From assembly GCA_005800405.1 (NCBI GenBank), contig SYFN01000113.1:1-5871 (forward strand): a stretch of DNA of 5,871 nt, in the 5' to 3' direction. The translations under genes were made by a program, and so were the position numbers. How positions within the stretch are numbered: position 1 is the first letter of the stretch; each line of letters begins with the position of its first letter. The notes under the pieces are model-generated. The model saw only the letters and a program-made list of their open reading frames with translations, searched no databases and was not told the origin of the DNA. This DNA comes from Burkholderiales bacterium (GTDB taxonomy: Bacteria > Pseudomonadota > Gammaproteobacteria > Burkholderiales > Burkholderiaceae_D). Below, in pieces: positions 1-5,871 of the stretch.

Positions 1-41
1 ATCTGATAACGTTCGGTTTGGCTGAGGTGTGTATAGGTCAT
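1..41 (-). CDS. IS30-family transposase, N-terminal fragment (runs off left edge)
   Basis: Only the first 13 complete codons lie in the window. The ATG is at 41-39 and the reading frame gives MTYTHLSQTERYQI, which I recognise as the characteristic start of IS30-family transposases (MxYxxLSxxERxxI, the beginning of the N-terminal helix-turn-helix DNA-binding region). The DDE catalytic domain would lie to the left of the window. The gene points away from rnpB and the beta-oxidation operon. Its leader can form a long-range stem with codons 4-7 (see 19-94). Whether the transposase is intact cannot be judged from this fragment. The identification rests on one short but distinctive motif. Confidence 0.72.
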   Translation of the reverse strand, partial: MTYTHLSQTERYQ

Positions 42-94
42 GTGCTTCTTCGACTGGCTGGTCAAAAGGCTTTGATACTAATGCACCTCAGCCA
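19..94 (-). repeat. Long-range inverted repeat over the transposase start region
   Basis: Bases 19-29 (tggctgaggtg) and 84-94 (cacctcagcca) are exact reverse complements over 11 bp. On the transposase mRNA the 84-94 arm lies in the leader, about 43 bases before the ATG, and the 19-29 arm covers codons 4-7. The stem would enclose the ribosome binding region and start codon in its loop. Sequestration of transposase starts is known for other insertion sequences such as IS10 and IS50; its use here is inference. Confidence 0.55.
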
Positions 95-137
95 TCCAAC
101 CCATTAATCAAAGTTGCACTTCGTCCTTGAATTCACC

Positions 138-540
138 AAATACAAAAAACACCTCAATCTGTTTTAGCCTGCTGCCGTCAACTGATTATCTGGAGGGATT
201 TGCGTCCTGTTCCGATGCAGCGCCACAGATCTCATGCCCGAGTTCTGGCGAATGTCCCCGTAGATGTAGCGCCTGAGCAATACATCGGGGTTTGTTTTTA
301 CACCGCCATCTGTTCAGACGTGCCGCATGGCAATGGTAACCTCAGGTGATTTTCACATTATCCAATGGTGTGGATGGGGTACTGAGATGAGCCGGCAAGA
401 TGGTCGCCAGCGCTACGAAGTAAAGGCAGGGCGGAGAAACTGACACTCACAAAAGGATGCCAACCTCCGAATTGACGTTCGGCGACATGCCAAAAAAACC
501 AACTCTTACCCAAAAAAGCAAGCAACCAATGAAATGAAGT
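138..540. other. Gene-free interval between the IS end and rnpB
   Basis: About 400 bases with no coding sequence that I recognise. The content is a terminator-like hairpin on the plus strand (256-299), an unrecognised open stretch on the minus strand between about 315 and 170, and a possible 26-codon plus-strand ORF from an ATG at 457 preceded by AAAAGG. None of these shows a known motif. A run of six T on the minus strand at about 513-518 lies roughly 25 bases beyond the end of rnpB, but I see no convincing stem in front of it. The interval may hold remains of deleted genes, which I cannot identify. Confidence 0.5.
256..299 (+). terminator. Terminator-like hairpin with T tract, no matching gene
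   Basis: The left arm ccccg-(tag)-atgta at 256-268 pairs with tacatcgggg at 281-290: ten base pairs with a 3-base bulge and a 12-base loop. It is followed directly by tttgttttt at 291-299, the layout of a Rho-independent terminator reading rightwards. No plus-strand gene is visible to its left and the IS transposase reads the other way, so it would serve an unseen small RNA or a lost gene. The bulge and long loop keep confidence modest. Confidence 0.35.
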
Positions 541-861
541 GAAGCAGGCCGATAGGCCGGATTCTGTTTCTCTACCAGGCGAGCCCGATAGCGATGACAG
601 TCATTCCTCTAGGCCCCCAATTACTCGGGGGCTCAAGCTCTCTACCCGCACGCTCCGCGAGCAGCATCATCGCGTGCCTATTTGAGATTGCTCCGGGTGG
701 AGGTTACCGCGTTTCACCCTTTGCAGCTCGCGCTGCAAAGACTCGTCTCTGTGGCCCTGTTCCGCGCCTCACGGCGAACGGTCGTTAGCCGTCACCCTGC
801 TCTGTGGAGTCCGGACCTTCCTCCCGCGCATTGCTGCGCCAGCGACTGTCTGGCCTGCTTC
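541..861 (-). ncRNA. rnpB: RNase P RNA (bacterial class A), complete
   Basis: This is the catalytic RNA of ribonuclease P, which with the RnpA protein removes 5' leaders from tRNA precursors. On the minus strand it begins GAAGCAGGCC (861-852) and ends GGCCTGCTTC (550-541); these ends pair as helix P1. The conserved GGAGGAAGGTCCGGACTCC block lies at about 824-804. The strongly conserved AGAATCCGGCCTATCGG block lies near the 3' end at about 566-550. Between them are the typical GGTGAAACGCGGTAACC (about 720-704), GGGTAGAGAGCTTGAG (L15 region, which pairs with the tRNA CCA end) and CCTAGAGGAATGACTGTC elements, with the order and spacing of E. coli M1 RNA. At about 321 nt it is slightly shorter than the E. 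coli molecule. Mature ends are uncertain by a few bases. It is a housekeeping gene independent of the operon to its right. Open frames across it are incidental. Confidence 0.97.
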
Positions 862-899
862 ACGCCAGCATTGTAATCCCTTTGCCGGGACGAGACCGG
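862..899 (-). promoter_or_regulatory. Probable sigma-70 promoter of rnpB
   Basis: A near-consensus -10 box TACAAT lies at 875-870 on the minus strand, 8 bases before the first base of rnpB at 861, the right distance for transcription starting at the mature 5' end. At the expected -35 position (about 893-898) the sequence CGGTCT matches TTGACA poorly, so strength may depend on other elements. The call is inferred from position relative to the RNA. Confidence 0.5.
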
Positions 900-913
900 G
901 GTGATGATGAACT

Positions 914-1605
914 TCAGACCATCGTTGAATCTGATTTTGAACCGGGAAGGTATCCAGACAGAACGCCCACTGCAAGATCTTTTTTCATCATCTTTTTGGT
1001 GACGCGCAGGGATTCTGAAGGCAGCGATACCAGCTTTGCCGCTTGGGTTGCGACGAATGAGGGTAGCGCTTCCGCTGGCATTACCTTACTGACTAATCCC
1101 ATCTGCGCGACTTCATCTGCCGTAAAGACGTCACCGAGTAATGATTTTTCAGCTACACGCTGGTAACCTGCCAGTCGGGGGAAAAGATAACTCGACGCAA
1201 ATTCCGGGCACAAACCCAGCGGTGTGAAAGGCATGGCAAATTGCGCGCTGTCGGCTGCGTACACCAGATCGCAATGCATGAGCAGCGTCGTACCGATGCC
1301 GATCGCTATGCCACTGACGGAAGCGATGACAGGCTTTTCTGCATTGCGCAACGTATTCATGAACCGAGTGACATGCGAATCACCGAGTTGCGGTGGATGT
1401 TTCAGAAATTCTTCAACATCATTACCGGCTGTGAAGATGCCGCCCTCACCAGTCATTACGATAGCGCGTACGGTTTTGTCGTTTGCAGCTACTGTCAATC
1501 CGTCAGCCAGCGATTGATACATTGCTCAGGTGATGGCATTTTTTTTGTCGGGTCGATCAAAAAAAGTGTCGCAATACCATCAGTGATATGAAATTTTATG
1601 GTCAT
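914..1605 (-). pseudogene. Enoyl-CoA hydratase/isomerase family gene, broken
   Basis: The crotonase-fold similarity is clear but the gene is broken in three places. The natural start is the ATG at 1605-1603 (MTIKFHITDGIATL). The frame then has to shift by one base in a run of seven T (1565-1559) to reach the hallmark DRPDKKNAIT, and is stopped directly after it by TGA at 1528-1526. Similarity resumes with AMYQSLADGL and stays open for about 180 residues. Counting from the ATG at 1522, it shows GGIFTAGND (residues 27-35, first oxyanion segment), SGIAIGIG (70-77, second oxyanion segment) and LGLCPE with Glu107. A Thr stands where hydratases carry the first catalytic Glu, while the Glu in the PE motif is kept, a pattern of Delta3,Delta2-enoyl-CoA isomerases. 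Similarity ends after KKMMKKDL at about 974; roughly 45-50 C-terminal residues of a 255-residue family are missing and replaced by unrelated codons up to the stop. It is the last gene of the operon, 57 bases after the thiolase stop. A shortened protein from the ATG at 1522 would lack the first beta strands and is unlikely to fold. Confidence 0.85.
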
Positions 1606-1662
1606 TATATTTTTCTTTTTTTCTGTGAATACTGTGCCAACAGCGTGCTAATTTTCGGCAAT

Positions 1663-2859
1663 CTATAAACGTTCAAAAATTCCCGCCGCACCCATACTGG
1701 CGCCGACGCACATCGTCACCATACCGTATTTCAGTTGGCGACGGCGCAGTCCGTGAATGACGGTGGCTGCACGTATGGCGCCAGTGGCACCCAACGGATG
1801 GCCGAGCGCAATCGCGCCGCCCAGCGGGTTGGTCTTGGCCGGATCGAGCCCCAAATCGTGACGCACGGCGAGCACCTGCGCCGCAAACGCTTCGTTGAGC
1901 TCTATCCAGTCCATCTGGTCCAGCGAGAGGCCCGCCGTGCGCAGCGCCGCAGGTATGGCTTCTTTGGGACCGATACCCATGATCTCGAGTGGCACACCTT
2001 TCACTGCAAATGACACAAAGCGCGCCAGCGGCAGCAGATTGAATTGTTTGAGTATTTTTTCATTCACCAGAATCAGTGCGCCGGCGCCGTCCGAGGTTTG
2101 CGAGCTATTGCCCGCGGTCACGGAGCCTTTTGCTGCAAACACCGGTTTGAGTTTACCTAGCGCTTCGAGACTGGTATCGGCGCGTGCACCCTCATCTTGT
2201 GACACTGTTTTAGTGATTGTTTTTATCTGACTGCTGTCCAGATCGGGAAATTTTTCGACGACTTCGACAGGCGTTATTTCATCAGCACACTCGCCACTTT
2301 GCTGGGCGGCGATGGCGTGACGATGCGATTCCAGCGCGAAGCTATCCTGATCCTCACGACTGATTTTCCATCGCTGCGCAACCTTCTCTGCCGTCAGGCC
2401 CATGCCATAAGCCATGCTGATATGGTCGTCTTTGAAGATACCCATGTTCATCGATGGATGATGACTAGGCATGGGAATCATGGACATCGATTCAACACCT
2501 CCTGCAATCATCACGTCTGCCTCTCCGGTACGTATACGGTCAGCTGCCATTGCAATCGCGGTGAGTCCGGACGCACAGTAACGGTTGACGGTGACGCCCG
2601 CGACTGTCTTGGGTAAATCTGCAAGCAGCACGGCCATGCGCGCCAGATTCAATCCCTGTTCGGCTTCGGGGAACGCGCATCCGATAATGGCATCTTCAAT
2701 GATGGCGGGGTAAAGATCAGGTACATGCGTCAGGGCTGCGCGTATCGTGTGCACGAGCAGATCGTCGGGACGTACATGTCGAAAGACGCCCCGAGGTGCT
2801 TTGCCGACAGGGGTGCGGGTGGCGGCGACGATGTAGGCTTCTTGCAGTTGTTTGCTCAT
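1663..2859 (-). CDS. fadA: Acetyl-CoA C-acyltransferase (3-ketoacyl-CoA thiolase)
   Basis: Last step of beta-oxidation: thiolytic cleavage of 3-ketoacyl-CoA with CoA to acetyl-CoA and a shortened acyl-CoA, in the cytoplasm. The start is the ATG at 2859 (MSKQLQEAYIVAATRTP), chosen because AGGAG lies 9 bases upstream and the N-terminus aligns with thiolases; the frame stays open upstream but that part is not thiolase-like. The 398 residues match the usual family length. Visible are nucleophile Cys95 in NRYCASGL, GGVESMS (120-126), GNSSQTSDGAGA (250-261), NEAFA (322-326), His354 in GGAIALGHPLGATGA and the acid/base Cys384 in CVGASMG. That last loop is normally CxGxGxG; Ser388 here replaces a nearly invariant glycine, while Gly386 next to the oxyanion hole is kept. 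The gene follows the FadN-type gene after 138 bases, as fadA follows fadN in Bacillus. Read as intact, though the odd loop in a decaying operon raises doubt about full activity. Confidence 0.93.
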   Translation of the reverse strand: MSKQLQEAYIVAATRTPVGKAPRGVFRHVRPDDLLVHTIRAALTHVPDLYPAIIEDAIIGCAFPEAEQGLNLARMAVLLADLPKTVAGVTVNRYCASGLTAIAMAADRIRTGEADVMIAGGVESMSMIPMPSHHPSMNMGIFKDDHISMAYGMGLTAEKVAQRWKISREDQDSFALESHRHAIAAQQSGECADEITPVEVVEKFPDLDSSQIKTITKTVSQDEGARADTSLEALGKLKPVFAAKGSVTAGNSSQTSDGAGALILVNEKILKQFNLLPLARFVSFAVKGVPLEIMGIGPKEAIPAALRTAGLSLDQMDWIELNEAFAAQVLAVRHDLGLDPAKTNPLGGAIALGHPLGATGAIRAATVIHGLRRRQLKYGMVTMCVGASMGAAGIFERL

Positions 2860-2868
2860 GGTGGTGTA

Positions 2869-2873
2869 CTCCT
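2869..2873 (-). promoter_or_regulatory. Ribosome binding site of the thiolase gene
   Basis: AGGAG on the minus strand lies 9 bases before the ATG at 2859. It decides the start against an upstream in-frame extension of about 38 codons that would run through the spacer hairpin and has no thiolase similarity. The base of that hairpin is only 7 bases further upstream. Confidence 0.75.
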
Positions 2874-2880
2874 GGTACGC

Positions 2881-2912
2881 CGCTGGATTCCGGCACAAGC
2901 CGGGATCCAGCG
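2881..2912 (-). repeat. REP-like palindrome in the spacer before the thiolase gene
   Basis: cgctggattccggc (2881-2894) and gccgggatccagcg (2899-2912) pair over 14 positions with one imperfect position (G-T or A-C, depending on strand) around the 4-base loop acaa. The form GGATCCCGGC-loop-GCCGGAATCC resembles dispersed extragenic palindromes common in proteobacterial intergenic spaces. No T tract follows on the minus strand, so it does not look like a terminator; it could stabilise mRNA ends or affect access to the nearby thiolase ribosome binding site. No second copy is visible in this window. Confidence 0.7.
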
Positions 2913-2997
2913 TCTTTTGCAAACTGTCAGATACAAGAAATTTGCAACTATTCCACCGACAGCTGACAATCAAATTTTGCTTTCTAAACAGCGCCTC

Positions 2998-5388
2998 TTA
3001 ATTCCTCACCGGCTTACCCGTCTGTATCATTCCCATAATCCACTCCTGCGTTTTAGGGTGAGCCAGCAGCGACATGAATCCTGCACGCTCCTCGTCCAGC
3101 AACCACTGCTCGCTCACCCGACTCCCAGGCTCCATGTCACCGCCACACACCACATCGGCAATCAGTGTGGCAATGTGCTCGTCATGTGCGGAGATGAAGC
3201 CGCCTTCGCGCATATTCACCAGCTGCGCACGAACCGTGGCAATGCCGTAGCGGCCCGTCACCGGGATCAGCGTGGGCAGCGGTGGTCGATACGCTGCATC
3301 CGCTAATGCCAGTGCCTGCGTCGTGGCGACGTGTAGTAGTTCATGCGGATGCAGGACAATCACGTCATCCGCTTGCAGATAACCCACGCGACGCGCCTCG
3401 TGCGCGGATTTGGCAACCGCTGCGGTGGCTGCATGCGTTAAACGATCTTTAAGAAACGGGAAGATGTCATTACCTTTGGCATCCTGCGCAGCGCGCAGCG
3501 CGATCTCTTTCAGGCCGCCACCGGCGGGCAAGAGGCCAACACCCACCTCGACCAGTCCTGCATACGACTCCAGCAAGGCAACGCGTCGACTTGCATGCAT
3601 CATGAGCTCACAGCCGCCACCAAGCGCAAGCCCGCCCACGGCGGCCACTACAGGTACGCTCACATACTTGACGCGCATCTGCGCACGCTGAAAATTGGCA
3701 ACGACAGGCTCGATTGCCTTCACACCACCCATCATGAACACCGGCAGCATCGCTTGCAAATCTGCACCTGCCGAGAATGCACCACCTTCAACGACATCGG
3801 TTTGCCAAATCACGAGTGCACGATAATCTTTTTCAGCCTGTGATACCGCGCGCTCGATGCCCGCGATGACTTCCGGCCCCATCGCATGCAACTTGGTTTT
3901 GAAAGACAGAATCAGTACGTCGGCGTTGATATGCCAGAGCCGGACTGAGGCATCTTCATGCACCGTGGTACCTGCTGCACCAGGACTGAGGTGATCATCC
4001 CCGACAAGCGATGCGCGAAACTGCTGACGTGCATAAACAGGCAGGTGCGAGCGCGCCAAATTTACCTGCTTTGACGCTGACCAGGAACCTTCGGGGCGGT
4101 GCACCCCCTCGCGCCCGTCAAACACCCAATCGGGCAAGGGCGCCGACGATAATGCGCGTCTGGCATCGATATCTTCTTTCACCCACTGCGCTACCTGCTG
4201 CCACCCTGCAGCCTGCCAGAGTTCAAACGGCCCCTGCTGCCAGCCAAAGCCCCAGCGCAGCGCAAAATCTCCGTCACGCGCATTATGGGCAATGGCGTGC
4301 AAATGTACTGCAATGTAATGAAATGCATCACGCAGGATTGCCCACAAAAATTGAGCTTGTGGATGACTTGACTCATGCAAGGTCTTGATCCATTTAGACG
4401 GGTCTTTTTCCTTGAGTATCCGAACGATCAGATCATCGGCTTTCGCTTCGGAAGGTACGTAGTCATGCCGACTTGGATCCAATCGCAAGATGTCTTTACC
4501 TACTTTTTTACAGAAGCCAGCGTCGGATTTCTGACCCAGATGTCCTTCATCAATCAGTCTCTGAAGAACGGGAGGGCTCTAATACAGCGCGTGAAAAGGA
4601 TCCTCCGGCAAGTTGCGCTGCATGGTATCAATCACGTGCCCCAGGGTATCGAGCCCGACCACATCAGCGGTGCGAAACGTACCTGATTTGGCACGACCCA
4701 AACGGGTACCCGTCAGATCATCAACCAGATCGTAGGAGAGCCCGAATATTTCTGCTTCACGGATGATCGCCAGCATGCCAAAAATACCGACGCGGTTCGC
4801 AATAAAGTTAGGCGTGTCGATTGCCCGCACGACACCTTCACCGAGGGTAGTGGTAAGAAACGACTCGAGCTGATCTAGAATGTCGCCCTCGGTATGCGAT
4901 GTCTTGATCAACTCAACCAAATGCATGTAGCGCGGCGGATTAAAAAAATGCACGCCACCAAAGCGTGAGCGTATATTTTCATCGAGCACGGACGACAGCG
5001 CGTTGATGGATAAACCCGGAGTGTTGGTCGCAAAAATTGCATGCGCTGGAATATGGGCAGCAATCTTCTGATAGAGCGCATGTTTCCAGTCCATGCGCTC
5101 GGCGATTGCTTCGATCAGCAAATCCACCTCGGCCAGACGCGATACGTCATCTTCAAAATTGGCAACGTCGATCAGCGCGGCCTGATCATTGTTAGCTAGT
5201 GGCGCAGGATTGATTTTTTTCAGACTATCGACGGCACGCTGTGCAAGCGCATTACGCGGCTGATCCGGCTTGCCGGTCAAATCGAAAAAAATGACCGGGA
5301 CACGTGCATTGATACAGTGAGCCGCGATCTGTGCACCCATCACGCCGGCACCCAGAATCACTACTTTTTTGATGGGTATGGTCGACAT
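2998..5388 (-). pseudogene. fadN: FadN-type 3-hydroxyacyl-CoA dehydrogenase/enoyl-CoA hydratase, interrupted by TAG
   Basis: Bifunctional beta-oxidation enzyme: hydration of trans-2-enoyl-CoA and NAD-dependent oxidation of 3-hydroxyacyl-CoA. The order is dehydrogenase first and crotonase domain last, as in Bacillus FadN and unlike E. coli FadB. The frame from ATG 5388 (MSTIPIKKVV; 9 bases after the previous stop) to TAA at 3000-2998 is 796 codons, the usual length, but codon 270 is TAG (4581-4579). Before it: NAD-binding GAGVMG (13-18), catalytic His147 in VHFFNP, Glu159 in LVEL, and most of the first C-terminal dehydrogenase domain. After it the frame continues without shift: the second such domain (RWGFGW near 379-384), then the crotonase domain with GAFSAGADL (537-545), GGGCELMM (Glu594) and GLVEVGVGL (Glu614), both catalytic glutamates kept. 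The KxGxGFY motif just after the stop reads KSDAGFC. A 269-residue N-terminal piece would be made; the rest (from codon 301, TTG at 4488, or another start) would need re-initiation. Nonsense pseudogene is preferred; a split two-chain enzyme, suppression or a base-call error remain possible. Confidence 0.85.
4579..4581 (-). other. In-frame amber (TAG) codon in the FadN-type gene
   Basis: Codons before the stop read FHALY and codons after it read SPPVLQRLIDEGHLG in the same frame, with no missing or extra bases and continuous family similarity across it. A single substitution (for example from GAG or CAG) would create it. The neighbouring genes use TAG (thiolase), TGA (acyl-CoA dehydrogenase) and TAA (this gene) as ordinary stops, so stop-codon reassignment is not supported. 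Confidence 0.93.
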
Positions 5389-5397
5389 GGCTATCAA

Positions 5398-5871
5398 TCA
5401 AAATAGTTCAACATTCATCGCCATCAGCGTCCCGGCGCCGGAGCGTGCCTGTCGTATCAACATCGCGGTCTCGGGCAACAAGCGCGCGAAATAAAATCGC
5501 GCCACACCCAGCTTGGCCTGATAAAAATCATCATCACTCGATGACTTCTGCAGTGCGATTTTTGCCATGCGAGCGAAGAAATATGCAAATATCAGATGTC
5601 CGAGCACACGCAAATACGGCACGGCAGCTGCGCCGACTTCATCACGGTTCTGAAAAGCTTTCATGCCAATTTCTATCGTCAGCTTGGTGACCTTGTCACC
5701 AATATCAGCCAGTGGTGTGATGAATTCAGACATCGCTTCGTCCGTACCGTTCTCATCAATGAACGCTTTTATCTTGTCACCGAAAGCGCGTAACTTCTCG
5801 CCATTGTCCATCAGCACTTTGCGCCCCAGAAGATCGAGTGATTGTATGGTGTTGGTACCTTCATAAATCAT
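5398..5871 (-). CDS. Acyl-CoA dehydrogenase, C-terminal part (5' end outside the window)
   Basis: First step of beta-oxidation: FAD-dependent oxidation of acyl-CoA to trans-2-enoyl-CoA, passing electrons to electron-transfer flavoprotein. Only the last 157 codons are present. The visible part opens with IYEGTNTIQSLDLLGRKV, the conserved motif near the end of the catalytic core that helps bind FAD across the dimer. A helical extension of about 130 residues follows, ending GTLMAMNVELF. This extension marks the long acyl-CoA dehydrogenases of about 590-600 residues, like Bacillus FadE and many proteobacterial paralogues, not the 380-residue short type. The Met at the window edge is internal to the motif, not a start. 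The stop TGA (5400-5398) is 9 bases before the ATG of the next gene, so the two are cotranscribed and probably translationally coupled. No damage is visible in this part. Confidence 0.92.
   Translation of the reverse strand: MIYEGTNTIQSLDLLGRKVLMDNGEKLRAFGDKIKAFIDENGTDEAMSEFITPLADIGDKVTKLTIEIGMKAFQNRDEVGAAAVPYLRVLGHLIFAYFFARMAKIALQKSSSDDDFYQAKLGVARFYFARLLPETAMLIRQARSGAGTLMAMNVELF

Larger units (their letters stand above)
1..137 (-). mobile_element. IS30-family insertion sequence, one end (outer boundary provisional)
   Basis: The transposase start at 41 implies that the IS terminus lies a short distance to its right. A plausible terminal inverted repeat, read on the minus strand, starts with GGTGAATTCAAGG at about 137 and runs through GAAGTGCAAC. 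I infer this from its position about 100 bases before the start codon and a vague likeness to IS30-family ends. The other end is outside the window, so neither the repeat nor a target duplication can be verified. Confidence 0.4.

Noticed and set aside
170..315. Open minus-strand stretch containing LLRRYIYGDIRQNSG
   Set aside because: No ATG at its beginning, about 50 codons, and no family that I recognise; it could be a gene remnant but nothing supports naming it.
457..537. Possible 26-codon plus-strand ORF (MPTSELTFGDMPKK...) preceded by AAAAGG
   Set aside because: Too short and without recognisable similarity; a protein call cannot be supported, although the start context is not implausible.
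594..876. Open frames on the plus strand at 594-788 and 682-876
   Set aside because: They lie inside rnpB, whose conserved helices and blocks explain the sequence; they are incidental.
769..975. Minus-strand frame of 68 codons
   Set aside because: It covers the 5' part of rnpB and its promoter region and has no recognisable protein motif.
804..1591. Plus-strand frames opposite the hydratase/isomerase pseudogene
   Set aside because: They are antisense shadows; the minus strand shows clear crotonase-family similarity.
2860..2973. Upstream in-frame extension of the thiolase to 2973
   Set aside because: The extension runs through the intergenic palindrome, lacks family similarity and ignores the good ribosome binding site before the ATG at 2859.
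2725..3306. 193-codon plus-strand frame
   Set aside because: It runs antisense across the thiolase start, the spacer hairpin and the end of the FadN-type gene, with no domain of its own.
4579..4581. Pyrrolysine or other programmed amber recoding
   Set aside because: The enzyme family has no such residue here, no recoding signal is visible, and TAG is an ordinary stop for the neighbouring thiolase; nonsense mutation is simpler.
5389..5397. TTG start for the FadN-type gene at 5397
   Set aside because: The ATG at 5388 gives the usual short N-terminus before the NAD-binding strand; the extra three residues are not needed.
1..5871. CRISPR arrays or tRNA genes
   Set aside because: No regularly spaced direct repeats and no cloverleaf with a recognisable anticodon arm and T-loop were seen on either strand.

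Overview
The window reads as a piece of a proteobacterial, most likely betaproteobacterial, chromosome. This rests on the style of the beta-oxidation proteins, the RNase P RNA type and an IS30-type transposase start. It is an inference from protein and RNA character; no species is claimed. Everything clearly identifiable lies on the minus strand, so the biological order runs from the right edge to the left.

From right to left: the C-terminal part of a long-type acyl-CoA dehydrogenase (5871-5398); 9 bases later a FadN-type 3-hydroxyacyl-CoA dehydrogenase/enoyl-CoA hydratase (5388-2998) whose frame is cut by one in-frame TAG; a 138-base spacer with a strong REP-like hairpin; an intact-looking thiolase (2859-1663); a broken enoyl-CoA hydratase/isomerase gene (1605 to about 974); and a complete RNase P RNA gene, rnpB (about 861-541), with its own promoter. 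A stretch of about 400 bases without a recognisable gene follows. At the left edge is the start of an IS30-family transposase reading out of the window.

The four protein genes form one fatty-acid beta-oxidation operon, comparable in content to Bacillus fadN-fadA-fadE: dehydrogenation by the acyl-CoA dehydrogenase, hydration and second oxidation by the FadN-type enzyme, thiolysis by FadA, and an auxiliary hydratase/isomerase. Two of the four carry clear inactivating lesions. The FadN-type gene has an amber codon followed by a damaged conserved motif. The hydratase/isomerase gene has a frameshift in a T7 run, an in-frame TGA and a lost C-terminus. The thiolase is open but has an unusual Ser in its final glycine-rich loop. 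The most economical reading is an operon in early decay near an insertion sequence. The alternatives are assembly or sequencing errors (best candidate: the T7 run) or, less likely, a dehydrogenase/hydratase that now works as two chains.

The main points for a second look are the amber codon and its surroundings, the multiply broken isomerase gene abutting rnpB, an exact 11-bp inverted repeat that would pair the IS30 transposase leader with its first codons, the hairpin just upstream of the thiolase ribosome binding site, and an orphan terminator-like hairpin on the plus strand at 256-299.
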